Source of the DNA: Planctomycetota bacterium
GTDB lineage: Bacteria; Planctomycetota; J058; J103
Direction: 5' to 3'
Assembly: GCA_026004615.1 (NCBI GenBank)
Contig: BPJM01000016.1
Coordinates: 1-45,760 of the forward strand
Length of the DNA: 45,760 nucleotides
A program made the translations under genes and the position numbers. Shown piece after piece: positions 1-7,919 of the stretch. Positions within the stretch are counted from its first letter, which is position 1, and the number at the start of each line of letters is the position of its first letter. The notes below the pieces were generated by a model that had not been told where the DNA came from, did not search any database, and worked only from the letters and a program-made list of their open reading frames with translations.

Positions 1-561
1 ATCGCCGTCCCGGCCAAGGGCTCGTTCATCGAGGGATACGTGCGCGGGCAGTATCGCTGGAAAGAGGTTCCCTACACCCCGAGCCGCGAGGAGATGGAGG
101 CGTTTCGGGAGGCGAAGGTCGAGAACCTGGTCGCGGGTTTCGGCCTGAACGTGGCCTCGCTGATCCCCTGGCACTGGAAGCTCACCGCGTGGCTGGTGTG
201 GTTGTGGCACTGGCTGGTGACCTACTTCATCGCCGGCTACATGCTGCAGTACTTCTTCGGCGCGAACACGCTGCTGTACTTCCTGCTGCGGCGGGAGGTG
301 GAGGGTGAGGACTACAGCGAGATCGTGCTCGAGGAGGAGGAGCTCGAGGAGGCGGGCTGGGAGATCAAGGAGCCTGCGGCGCCGTCCGGAGAGGAGCAGG
401 GAGCGGCGGTGGGTTCGGCGCTGGCCGAGCCGGCGGCGGCCGCGAGCGCGGGCGAGCGGGCTGGTGCCGGCGGCGGCAACAGCAGCTCGCCGGCCGAGGG
501 CGGCGAGCAGGCGCCAGCCGGGGCGGAGGAGACGGGCGGCGAGCAGTCCAGGGCCGGCTGA
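1..561 (+). CDS. C-terminal part of a membrane protein (5' end outside window)
   Basis: The reading frame is open from base 1, so the gene begins upstream of the window; a GTG at 40 is probably internal. The visible part has a charged stretch, then a Trp-rich hydrophobic block (about residues 55-95 of the visible protein) that could form two membrane segments. An acidic segment rich in Glu follows, then a long low-complexity Ala/Gly/Glu tail. I do not recognise the family. The hydrophobic block shows it is membrane-bound; the tail would be a disordered soluble extension. A strong hairpin plus T-run follows at 619-649, so it is probably the last gene of its transcript. Confidence 0.6.
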   Translation: MAVPAKGSFIEGYVRGQYRWKEVPYTPSREEMEAFREAKVENLVAGFGLNVASLIPWHWKLTAWLVWLWHWLVTYFIAGYMLQYFFGANTLLYFLLRREVEGEDYSEIVLEEEELEEAGWEIKEPAAPSGEEQGAAVGSALAEPAAAASAGERAGAGGGNSSSPAEGGEQAPAGAEETGGEQSRAG

Positions 562-868
562 ACGGGGCGCGGCGGCTGCTGGCGCCGGCCTCGTATCGAC
601 GTGCTGAGGCATGAACCCGGGGGCGACGCCGTCGCCCCCGTCTGTTTTTCGGCGGGCCGTCCTGGCGGATCGGGTGGTCCTGTCGCGGCGAACGGGCCTG
701 CGGGCGCGGCGCGTCCTGGTCATTGCAGTGGTTGCTCTACGCACAAATACCCCTTGCCGCGCGCGGATCGGTGGCGCAGGCTTGGGTGTCCTTCGTGTGG
801 AGGGCGGCCGGCCCGCGGGGGTCGGCAGGTCAGAGCAGGGACGGATCGGCGCAGGAGGAGGACGGACC
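562..868. other. intergenic region, 307 bp
   Basis: It holds the terminator at 619-649 and then about 220 bp upstream of the secreted-protein gene at 869. A weak promoter-like pair is visible (TTGCAG at 723-728, AATACC at 746-751, 17-bp spacer). I see no gene here; the open frames crossing it are GC-driven. Confidence 0.5.
619..649 (+). terminator. intrinsic terminator
   Basis: A 9-bp perfect stem (GGGGGCGAC at 619-627 with GTCGCCCCC at 631-639), a 3-nt loop and a T-rich tract at 641-649. It ends the transcript of the membrane protein gene. Confidence 0.8.
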
Positions 869-2518
869 ATGGGAGGGGTGCGACGGCGGCTGGCGGCCGG
901 CCTGGCGCTGGCGGCAGGCCTGGGACTGGGCATGCCCGGGGCGTGGGGGCAGGGGGCAGGTGTCGTCGTCCTGCCGACGGAGCGACAGGAGGCAATTCCT
1001 ATAGAAGCGGATAAGGGTGTCGAGCTGGCGCCGGGGGATGCGGTCCCGGGCGGCTGCGTTGTGGAGAGGCTGCGGCAGCTGGTGGAGTGCCTTCTGGACG
1101 CCCGGAGCGGGGCGTGCCCGGAAATTCTCAAGAGTTGTGGCTTTACCGAGCAGACGCGTCCGGAAGAGACGTTCGGGCTGCTCGTAGGCGCATACGCAAC
1201 CCGGTCGCCGGTGGTGACGCTCGCCACGCAACGGGTGGAGGCGGGGCTTGTGACCTACGATTTGCGCTTCGAGAAGGCGATAGAGAAGGATCTCTTTGCG
1301 GCCAAGGTGGATAGGACCGCGACCGTGCAGGCGCCGGAGTTCCGGCAGATCCGCACCATCGACAGCATCACCGCGCGGGCCGCAGACGGTGTCGAAGCCG
1401 AGTCGAAACTGCAGGATGAGACCCGGCTCAAGGTGGCGCAGCTGCTAGAAGAGCAAGCGGTGGAACGGCATCCCTGCCTCCAGGAGGTCCGACTCAACTC
1501 GGTGGACGCCGTAGATCTCAGGGGCAAGGTTGTGGCCGAGGCCCCGAAGTTGTCGTTTATCGCCACTGCCATCGTTCCGGCTCCAGAGCTAAATGGCGTC
1601 GTGTCGTTCGAATTGGCGTTCGCGGAGGATGGCATCTACAAGCTGCGACGCGCACTTTTTATTACCTTTCCGAACGTTTGGCCGCGTGGAGAGTTACAAG
1701 GAGGAGGTTCGAGGGCGTGGTGGAAAGGCGGGAGCTCGCGTGGAGCGTCACCGAGCTTGCCACCACCGGCGCTTTCCGTGCATTCGCCGAAGATTACGCG
1801 GAGCCGGGTAGCTCTTGAGGATCTGCTGGCGGATCCAGAAGCGGCTCCGCACCGCGCTCGCGAACGCGGCAGCCAGGGCAGCCGACGGAGGTCGTTGCGC
1901 GCATCGCGATGCTCGGGCCAGAGGTCTGGAGGCGCTTCAGGCTGAGTCAGCTCGAGAAGCTGTTCCCCGAAGGCGTCAAGCCCTTCGGGCCGGCCATGCC
2001 GGTAGAGTTCTCCACGCCGCGCTGCGGCCGACCAGTCGCCGAAGTCGTGCCGCAGTACGCTGCGCTGCGGCTCAATGCCGAGGCGTTCGGAGACACGTGG
2101 TCGCCGGAGCTGTGGCAAGCAGGCGGAGACCCTCGCCAGGGCGGTAAATCCGAAAAGAATGCTCACGCTCGGCCAGCTGCGGTGCCAGCTCAAGCGCCTT
2201 GGCCGTGACTATGCGCAAAGACTGGCCGAGTTCAACAATAGCGGCTCCGACGACTTCTTGCCGCGCGAGTTCCTGGAAAGCCTCGCCGCAGACTTGCCTC
2301 CGCGACAAGCCCCACGGCGACGGGCACGGGAACAAGGCGGAAGGGCGATCGACAAGGGCGACGGTGACGGGCATGGCGCGTGGCCACGGTGGTCGGCGAA
2401 CACGCCGACCGCGGGTCGGGCAACGGGCCCGACGAGCCGCTCTCCGGCCCCGTCGGTCGGGCACTCGAGCGAAGACGAGCAGGATGTGCCCCGGGCTCCG
2501 GGCCGCCGGGGCAAGTAG
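869..2518 (+). pseudogene. secreted protein gene broken by several frameshifts
   Basis: ATG 869 follows AGGAGGAGG and encodes a signal peptide (basic N-terminus, Ala/Leu/Gly-rich core, likely cleavage after AWG near residue 27). Next come a cysteine-containing segment and a plausible soluble domain to about base 1655. In that frame the protein then becomes low complexity and stops at 1945. Coding-like sequence continues in the other frames: frame +1 from about 1655 to 1818 (the shift falls at a T-run) and again about 1885-2115, then the original frame to TAG 2516-2518. Joined, these give about 545 residues. Base composition between about 990 and 1700 is less GC-rich than in neighbouring genes. 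It could be a decaying or laterally acquired gene, or assembly errors. Family not recognised. The intact first frame would be read as 869-1945 (358 aa). Confidence 0.55.
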
Positions 2519-2544
2519 CACCCCGTCCGGGTGCTGACACCCCG

Positions 2545-2579
2545 GGCCGGCGGGCCGGTGCGCCCGCCGGCCTTTTTTT
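2545..2579 (+). terminator. intrinsic terminator
   Basis: A 10-bp GC stem (GGCCGGCGGG at 2545-2554 with CCCGCCGGCC at 2563-2572), an 8-nt loop and seven T residues at 2573-2579. It closes the scarred gene ending at 2518, which suggests that gene was once one transcription unit. Confidence 0.88.
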
Positions 2580-2676
2580 CGGTCTGGCGGAAGGCGCGTG
2601 CAACGGCTAGCATCGGCTGGGCGCCGGCTGGCCCCTTCGCGCCACCGCGCCCCTGCGAGCCAGGAGGACAGCCCCC

Positions 2677-3000
2677 GTGCAGCGAGCGATGGACGTGCAC
2701 GCGCTCCGGCAGGTGGTCAGCGCCCGCGACAAAGACCTCGCGGCGAGAAAGCCCCTGCCCGAGGCGGTCAAGTACATCAGCGAACGCTACCAGGTCACCG
2801 AGGACTCCGCGCTGGCACTGGTGCGCTTCTTGACAGGCGCCTACCAGCAGCCGCAGCCCGAGGGCGAACCAACGGGCCCGGACGCCCCAGCCGCCACACC
2901 GGCACCCACCAAAGGCAACGCCGCCGAGGTCATCCACACCCGCTTCGACCCGATCGAGGGCCGCTGGGTCGCCGCCGAAGACGCCCCACCGCCTCTTTAG
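2677..3000 (+). CDS. small hypothetical protein
   Basis: This is a 107-residue protein with a GTG start at 2677, placed 9 nt after a clean AGGAGG at 2662-2667. A TAGCAT -10-like box lies at 2608-2613. The N-terminal half (about residues 5-55) is charged and helix-prone; a Pro/Ala-rich linker follows, then a short conserved-looking end containing HTRFDPIEGRW. There is no signal peptide or membrane segment, so it is predicted cytoplasmic. It is a single gene between a terminator and an SDR gene. I do not recognise the family. The ribosome site, promoter-like box and non-random composition support a real gene. Confidence 0.65.
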   Translation: MQRAMDVHALRQVVSARDKDLAARKPLPEAVKYISERYQVTEDSALALVRFLTGAYQQPQPEGEPTGPDAPAATPAPTKGNAAEVIHTRFDPIEGRWVAAEDAPPPL

Positions 3001-3255
3001 GGACTTTTCGACGGCCTGACTTGATGGGGCTGCGGAGGGAAGCGCCCGGAGCAGCCGAGGACTCGAGGGCTTTTCGGAGACGGGGAGCTGTCGCAAAAGC
3101 TGCCGACGCGGGGGGCCTTTTGAAACCGAAGCCTTCCTCACCCTCCGATCCTTGTCCCCGTCCCTAACAGCCCTTAAAAAAACGGCGTGGGCGGGCGTCC
3201 GGGCGCGGGCCGCGACCGCCGGCCGGCTCCACGAGGCCAGAACAGGGGCAACGCG

Positions 3256-4227
3256 TTGCAACAACGACGGGTCGCGATCGTGGGCGTCGGTGCTCCGGTC
3301 GGAAACGCGCTGTGCGAGGTGCTGGAGGCCGATCCGGCCTGTAGCCATATCCTCGGGGTGGACCGCCGCGCACCGCCTCAGCTCGGCGACAAGCTCGTGT
3401 TCCTGCCGGCCGGGCCGGACACCGACCTGCGAGAGCCCTTCTGCGAGCATGCGATCACCCACGCCGTGCTGCTGCCCGCGGCCGCAGTCGGCCACGCGCC
3501 CGATGAGCCCGGCAGCTTGCCCGCCGCGCCGGCGGTGAGGCGTTTTTTCGAGGCCGCCGCCGCAGCCGGGCTCCAGGGCGTTCTGATCGCCAACGGCACC
3601 GGGGCCTATCGGCCGCCCAACGGCGCCACCGCACCGCGCTGCGAGGGCGACCCGCTGTTCGAGCCACAGGCCCCGGGCCAGAGGCTCCCGGAGGACCTGG
3701 TGCGCGAGCAGGCCGCCGCGCGGTTTGCGCGCGCGCACCCGGGCTGCGCGGTGGTGAGCTGCCGGCTGGCGCCGGTCGTGGGGCCGGGCACCGCCGGGGT
3801 GGGCCACCTGCTCGTCCGCCGCAAGCGGCTGCCGGTCCACCCGGCGACGACCGGCGAGCGCGCCCCCGCGCGGCTTCAGTTCGTGCACATCGAAGACGCG
3901 GCGGCGGCGATCGCGGAGCTATTGTTCTCGGGGCTGAGCGGCGTCTACAACATCGCGAGCGATGACGGCGTGGAGCTGGAGCAGATCGCACGCGCGCTGC
4001 GCCGGCCGCTCGCGCGGCCCGCGCCGGGACTCGCCGGCCTGCTCGGCCGGGCGGCAACATGGCTGCCCCCCTGGGGCCGCCGGCGTTCGGAGCGGGCGCT
4101 GGAGCGGCACCTGGAGCAGGCGCTGGTGCTGGACAACCGCAAGCTCAAGCGGGATCTGGGCTACGTCTTCCGCTACACGAGCGAGGGGGCGGTGCTCGAG
4201 CACGCGCGCCGGCTGGCGCCCCGCTAG
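3256..4227 (+). CDS. NAD-dependent epimerase/dehydratase-type (extended SDR) protein
   Basis: A 323-residue protein read from TTG 3256, chosen because AGGGG lies 8 nt upstream and the predicted protein then begins directly with the Rossmann strand; the frame is open further upstream but without a ribosome site. The N-terminal motif VGVGAPVGNAL (residues 8-18) fits a nucleotide-binding loop. Strands leading to LLPAAA and VLIANGTGAY, and the later FVHIEDAAAAIAELL and GVYNIASDDG segments, are typical of extended SDR nucleotide-sugar epimerases. The canonical YxxxK pair is not obvious, so catalysis as a standard epimerase is uncertain. The substrate cannot be told. It stands alone between two intergenic gaps. 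Confidence 0.75.
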   Translation: MQQRRVAIVGVGAPVGNALCEVLEADPACSHILGVDRRAPPQLGDKLVFLPAGPDTDLREPFCEHAITHAVLLPAAAVGHAPDEPGSLPAAPAVRRFFEAAAAAGLQGVLIANGTGAYRPPNGATAPRCEGDPLFEPQAPGQRLPEDLVREQAAARFARAHPGCAVVSCRLAPVVGPGTAGVGHLLVRRKRLPVHPATTGERAPARLQFVHIEDAAAAIAELLFSGLSGVYNIASDDGVELEQIARALRRPLARPAPGLAGLLGRAATWLPPWGRRRSERALERHLEQALVLDNRKLKRDLGYVFRYTSEGAVLEHARRLAPR

Positions 4228-4420
4228 GGGCCGGCTGGCCGCGGCGGTGGGCGCCCGGCGGCGGCCCCGGCAGGCCAGCCCGCCCGCCCCGCCGCCGCGA
4301 CGGTAGCGGGCGGTCCGCGCCCGCGCCGCGGCACGCCCGCGCGCCGGCACGGCTGGTGCTCCGGCGTGCTGCGGTGCATCATGGAAAGCGGCCAGGGATC
4401 GGCGCGAGGGAGAGGTCTCG

Positions 4421-4804
4421 ATGCAGGGCGAGGCGCAGGAGCAGGACCGGCGGCCGGCCGGCGAGCCCGAGCAGCGGGAGTTCACGCTGGCGGAGCTGTT
4501 CGCCCCCCCGGCGGCCTCGGGCGCGGGGGCCGAGCAGCCAGCCCCGCCGGCAGCCGAGCCGGGACCGGAGCAGACGGAGCTTTACCGCCAGGTCGAGGCG
4601 GTGCTGGACGAGCTCCGGCCCTACATCCAGATGGACGGCGGCGACATCGAGCTGCTCGGCATCGAGGACGGGGTGGTGCGCGTGCGCATGCACGGGGCGT
4701 GCGTCGGCTGCAGCGCCAGCATGTACACGCTGCAGCTCGGGGTGGAGCAGCGCCTGCGGGAGACCGTCCCCGGGATCCGCTACGTGGAGGCGGTCGAGTT
4801 CTGA
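4421..4804 (+). CDS. NifU-like (Nfu) iron-sulfur cluster scaffold/carrier protein
   Basis: A 127-residue protein. The C-terminal half (about residues 54-127) matches the NifU C-terminal domain: an RPYIQMDGGDIELLGI segment, then the CxxC pair C94 and C97 (CVGC) that binds a 4Fe-4S cluster in this family. The first 50 residues are a Pro/Ala/Glu-rich, probably disordered extension not found in minimal Nfu proteins. No IscS, IscU or SufBCD gene is nearby, so it probably acts as a carrier for apoproteins; NadA, MoaA and aconitase in this window all need 4Fe-4S clusters. The ATG follows a purine-rich GAGGGAGAGG. Confidence 0.9.
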   Translation: MQGEAQEQDRRPAGEPEQREFTLAELFAPPAASGAGAEQPAPPAAEPGPEQTELYRQVEAVLDELRPYIQMDGGDIELLGIEDGVVRVRMHGACVGCSASMYTLQLGVEQRLRETVPGIRYVEAVEF

Positions 4805-4878
4805 AGGCTGCCCGGCGGGGCGTTTCGACACAGGCGCGGCGCGATGGTATCTAAGCAGGCGGGGTGCGAGGGGCATCC

Positions 4879-5517
4879 ATGTTCCAGCGCTTCAACGTGC
4901 AGGCGCGCGAGGCGATCGAGCGCGCCTGGAACAAGGCCTGCAAGCTTCAGCACGCCGCCGTCGAGCCCGAGCACCTGCTCGCCAGCCTGGCCGAGGATGG
5001 CGAATCGAGCTTCTGTTCGCTGTTGAGCGCCTTCGCGGTGCCCGCCGCCCGGCTGTCCCAGGTGGCGCCGGGGCCGGGCGCGCCCGCACAGCACGCCGCC
5101 GGCTCCGGGCAGAGCTCCGGGCAGGTGCTGTTCGCCCCGCAGACGCGCCAGGTCATCGAGTACGCGGTCGAGGAGGCCGACCGGCTGGGCCACAAGCGCG
5201 TCGGCACGAGCCACTTCCTGCTGGCGCTGCTGCGCAGCGCGCTGGAGCGCCCGGGGGGAGCACGGGTGCTGCTGGAGATGGGGCTCGAGCTCGAGGCGGT
5301 GCGCGCGCGCGTCCGCGAGCTCGGCGGGGAAGAGGGCGGCGGCAAGGCGGACGTGATTCCGGCCGTGCTGTTCTTCGAGCTCGACCGGCGGGCGCGCGAG
5401 GCCGAGGCAGCGCTGCGGGAACGGATCGCGGCGCTGGAGTCCGAGCAGCGCTCGCTGCGGGCGATGCTGGAGCTGGTGAGCGAGCGGCTGGCGCGGCTGG
5501 AGCAGCGCGGCCGCTGA
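4879..5517 (+). CDS. stand-alone Clp N-terminal domain protein with coiled-coil tail
   Basis: A 212-residue protein starting at ATG 4879, 5 nt after GAGGGG. Residues about 1-55 and 90-140 look like the two repeats of a Clp-N domain: FNVQAREAIERAWNKA and VEPEHLLASLAED, then APQTRQVIEYAVEEAD and VGTSHFLLALLR. In ClpA, ClpB and ClpC this domain docks adaptors and substrates. Here it is followed not by an AAA+ module but by a segment rich in Ala/Arg/Glu/Leu (about 170-210) predicted to be a coiled coil. No Walker motifs are present. It might be an adaptor or decoy for a Clp ATPase such as the ClpB encoded at 22.4 kb; that role is inference. A related domain begins that ClpB. Confidence 0.82.
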   Translation: MFQRFNVQAREAIERAWNKACKLQHAAVEPEHLLASLAEDGESSFCSLLSAFAVPAARLSQVAPGPGAPAQHAAGSGQSSGQVLFAPQTRQVIEYAVEEADRLGHKRVGTSHFLLALLRSALERPGGARVLLEMGLELEAVRARVRELGGEEGGGKADVIPAVLFFELDRRAREAEAALRERIAALESEQRSLRAMLELVSERLARLEQRGR

Positions 5518-5549
5518 GCCGCGCCGCGGCGAGGAGCGAACGAGACGCG

Positions 5550-6371
5550 GTGGAAGATCCCCTGGGCGAGGACAGCTTTCTCAACCCGAAGCCGGCTCGG
5601 GGCGCGCAGCCTGGCGCCGCGCGCGAGGAGCAAGGCGGCGGGGAGTCCTCCTCGGCCGCGCTGCGTCCGGGCGACAGCGAGGAAAACGTCTACGCGTTGC
5701 TCGATGACCGCCCGGAGGAGGCGACGCCGCAGTACTTCGGCCCGGACGAGCCCGGCGAGCAGCTGGGGGCGTCCTCGGGCGGGAGCGGGGCCATGGCACG
5801 GGCGGCGCTGCTCGACGAGGTCGAGGCGGGGGCGGCGTCCGGGGCGAGCCCGCGCGCCCCGGCGCCGCCCCCGGTGCCGGCCGCTGCGCCACAGACCGCC
5901 TCTTTTGGCGGCGCACCGCCCGCTCCCTTCCCGGCCGGCCGGCCGGGGCCGCGCGCCGAGCCCGGACGGCGCCCCTCCGGCGAAGCTCCGCTGCGGTTGC
6001 ACGCCGACGAGGAGAGCAGCCGGCGGCTGCGCGAGCGCATCTCGGAGCGGCAGCGGCAGCAGGCAAGGGCGAGCGGAGGACGACAGCGGCGGGCGGTGGT
6101 GCTGGCGATCATCGGGGGGCTGCTGGTGCTCGGCTCGGTCGCCGGGGTGCTGTTGCGGCCGCAGGTGCAGCCGGCAGAGCGAGCCGCGGGCACAGAAGCG
6201 GCGGCGGCCGGGGCCGCCGCTCCGGCCGGGCCCGAGCCGGAGCCCGGCCCGGCGGCGCGATCGGTCCCCTCCGTGCTCTCGATCGAATGGCGGCTACGCC
6301 GCGCCCTGGCCTTCGGACTGCCGATCGAGTCTTTGCGGAGCGCGGAGCCGGCGCCGGGGGACGCGCGATGA
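5550..6371 (+). CDS. single-pass membrane protein with long disordered N-terminal region
   Basis: Read from GTG 5550 (GAGGAG 13 nt upstream is distant, so the start is uncertain) to TGA 6369-6371, 273 residues. The first 170 or so are Pro/Ala/Gly/Glu-rich and probably unstructured. A basic helix with several Arg and Gln residues (about 150-185) precedes one hydrophobic segment (AVVLAIIGGLLVLGSVAGVLL, about 188-208). A second low-complexity stretch follows, then a short C-terminal region. The stop overlaps the next ATG by the ATGA arrangement, so the two are translationally coupled and may work together at the membrane. Family not recognised. Confidence 0.6.
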   Translation: MEDPLGEDSFLNPKPARGAQPGAAREEQGGGESSSAALRPGDSEENVYALLDDRPEEATPQYFGPDEPGEQLGASSGGSGAMARAALLDEVEAGAASGASPRAPAPPPVPAAAPQTASFGGAPPAPFPAGRPGPRAEPGRRPSGEAPLRLHADEESSRRLRERISERQRQQARASGGRQRRAVVLAIIGGLLVLGSVAGVLLRPQVQPAERAAGTEAAAAGAAAPAGPEPEPGPAARSVPSVLSIEWRLRRALAFGLPIESLRSAEPAPGDAR

Positions 6372-7291
6372 GGGTGCGTGCCGGGGCTGGGGGTTGCGCG
6401 CCGCCGGCTGCGAGGCGTGGCGGCAGCACGCCGGCGGCATGGGTGCTCGTGGTGCTGGCCGCCTTCGGCGCGGCCGCAGCCGGATCGGCGGCCGCGGCCA
6501 CGGTGGAGCTGCTCAACGACGAGCGCATCGAGGGCGAACTGCTGGACGTGGACGCGGTGGAGGTCACCCTCCGGGTCAAAAGCGGCATCGTGCGCATCCC
6601 GCTGCGCGATGTGCGCGATGTCCGACTCGCCAGTGGCGAGCTTGCCTGGGAGCACAGGCTGCGGCGCGCCATCGAGCGGACGCGCCAGCAGCTGCGCGCG
6701 GAGGCGGAGCGGCGCCTGGTGGAGGGACTGCGCGAGGCGAGCGGCAGCCGGCGCGGGCCGGCGGCCGAGGCCTCGGGGGCGGAGGCAGGGGGCTCGGCGG
6801 CGCGGCTGTTCGGGGCCCCGCCCGCAGGGGCGAACCGGTTCGCAGGGCTGTTCGAGGACGAGGACCACGGCATCCGCCTGCGCTATCCGGGCCACTGGGC
6901 CGTCGAGCGGCCGGCACCGGGCTACTTCACCTTCCGCGATCCGCGCCCGGACGCGACCGGCTCCTGGTCGTTCAACCTGACGGTGTTCGACCGCGTGGAG
7001 GTCGACTTCTCGGGGTTGACCGAGCGCGCCCGCCTGGTGCTGGAGCACCTGCCGGACTACCATGTCGCGCGCCGCGGGGAGGGCCAGCTGGGGGCGGGCG
7101 GGTACCGGGCCGAGCACACGGTGGGGCTCTATGACGACGGCGCGGGCCGGGTGATCCGGCACGACCAGGTGGTGATCGAGGCGCGCCGGGCGCTGGTCGT
7201 GTTCGAGTTCTTCAGCCCCGGGGTGGTGCAGACCGAGGGCGAGCTGGCGGAGGTGCAGTCGGTGCTCGCCTCCCTCGAGCTGTCGCGCTGA
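6368..7291 (+). CDS. secreted protein with Sm-like N-terminal and PsbP-like C-terminal region
   Basis: A 307-residue protein starting at ATG 6368, overlapping the previous stop. A long N-region precedes a hydrophobic core ending in AAAAGSAAAA, consistent with export. The mature N-terminus (VELLNDERIEGELLDVDAVEVTLRV and so on) resembles the small beta-barrel segments found at the front of many secreted proteins. A charged helix (residues about 95-130) follows. The C-terminal half has the pattern of a PsbP or lipoprotein-type fold: GIRLRYPGHWAVERP, FTFRDPRP, then VVFEFFSPG and VQSVLASLEL near the end. Exact function is unknown. Co-translation with the membrane protein at 5550 suggests a periplasmic partner role. 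Confidence 0.65.
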   Translation: MRVRAGAGGCAPPAARRGGSTPAAWVLVVLAAFGAAAAGSAAAATVELLNDERIEGELLDVDAVEVTLRVKSGIVRIPLRDVRDVRLASGELAWEHRLRRAIERTRQQLRAEAERRLVEGLREASGSRRGPAAEASGAEAGGSAARLFGAPPAGANRFAGLFEDEDHGIRLRYPGHWAVERPAPGYFTFRDPRPDATGSWSFNLTVFDRVEVDFSGLTERARLVLEHLPDYHVARRGEGQLGAGGYRAEHTVGLYDDGAGRVIRHDQVVIEARRALVVFEFFSPGVVQTEGELAEVQSVLASLELSR

Positions 7292-7333
7292 GCCGGCGAG
7301 GGCCGCCGGGCGAGCGCGCGCTGCCCGAGGGGC

Positions 7334-7362
7334 TCGACAGGCCGGCGGAAATCCTTCAAGAT
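7334..7362 (+). promoter_or_regulatory. possible promoter for the AhpD-like gene / selD region
   Basis: TCGACA at 7334-7339 (5 of 6 to TTGACA), a 17-bp spacer and CAAGAT at 7357-7362 (3 of 6 to TATAAT), about 50 nt before ATG 7411. The -10 element is weak. Confidence 0.35.
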
Positions 7363-7410
7363 CGACGGGCGGAGCGCCGGGCGCATCCGGTTGGGGAGGG
7401 AACAACCACG

Positions 7411-7767
7411 ATGGCAGAGCAACCTGCGCTGCCGCCGCCGCCGCGCGGCTACCTCGCGATCCAGGAGCGCTTTCCGGAGGTGACCGCCGCTTACGAGGCG
7501 CTGCAGCAGAGCACGGCGAGCTGCGGGCCGTTGAGCGGGCGGGAGCGCGAGCTGATCAAGTTCGGGATCGCCGTCGGGGCTGGGCTGGAGACGAGCGCGC
7601 GGGCGCACGCCCGCAAGGCGCACGCCCTGGGGGTCACGCGCGCCGAGCTGGAGCAGGCAGCCATGCTGGCGGCGAGCACTGCGGGCTGGTCGCGCGCCGT
7701 CATGGCGCTGGGGTGGGTCGATCGCGCGCTGGCGCCGCGCGAGCAACGCGAGCCAGCCGCCGACTGA
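7411..7767 (+). CDS. carboxymuconolactone decarboxylase/AhpD-like protein lacking the active-site cysteines
   Basis: A 118-residue protein starting at ATG 7411, 10 nt after GGGGAGGG. The segment LSGRERELIKFGIAVGAGLETSARAHARKAHALGV, followed by the AAMLAASTAGWSRAVMA helix, is the CMD/AhpD-like fold. In AhpD-type peroxidase reductants the loop holds Cys-x-x-Cys before the conserved His. Here the loop reads ETSARAH: no cysteine is present anywhere in the protein, and no TGA is in frame. It may therefore use another chemistry or only keep the trimeric fold. It lies 152 bp upstream of selD on the same strand. Confidence 0.75.
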   Translation: MAEQPALPPPPRGYLAIQERFPEVTAAYEALQQSTASCGPLSGRERELIKFGIAVGAGLETSARAHARKAHALGVTRAELEQAAMLAASTAGWSRAVMALGWVDRALAPREQREPAAD

Positions 7768-7919
7768 GCCGGCTGCCGCCGATCGGAGCGGGCCGCGGGC
7801 GTGCGGTTGCGCGCAGGCGGCCGCCCGCCGCGGGCGCAACTGCGGTCTGCCGGCGCAGCGCGGGGCGGTGCCGGCGGCGGGCGCGTGCGGTCAGGGACAC
7901 CGACGGAAGGGAGGTTGGG

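Noticed and set aside
1816..1818. Second selenocysteine TGA in the scarred gene
   Set aside because: Coding character switches to another frame around the TGA, and no conserved redox context or SECIS-like stem is evident.
7768..7919. tRNA-Sec gene next to selD
   Set aside because: The 152-bp gap has several GC stems but no TCA anticodon in a tRNA-like loop and no CCA-type end.
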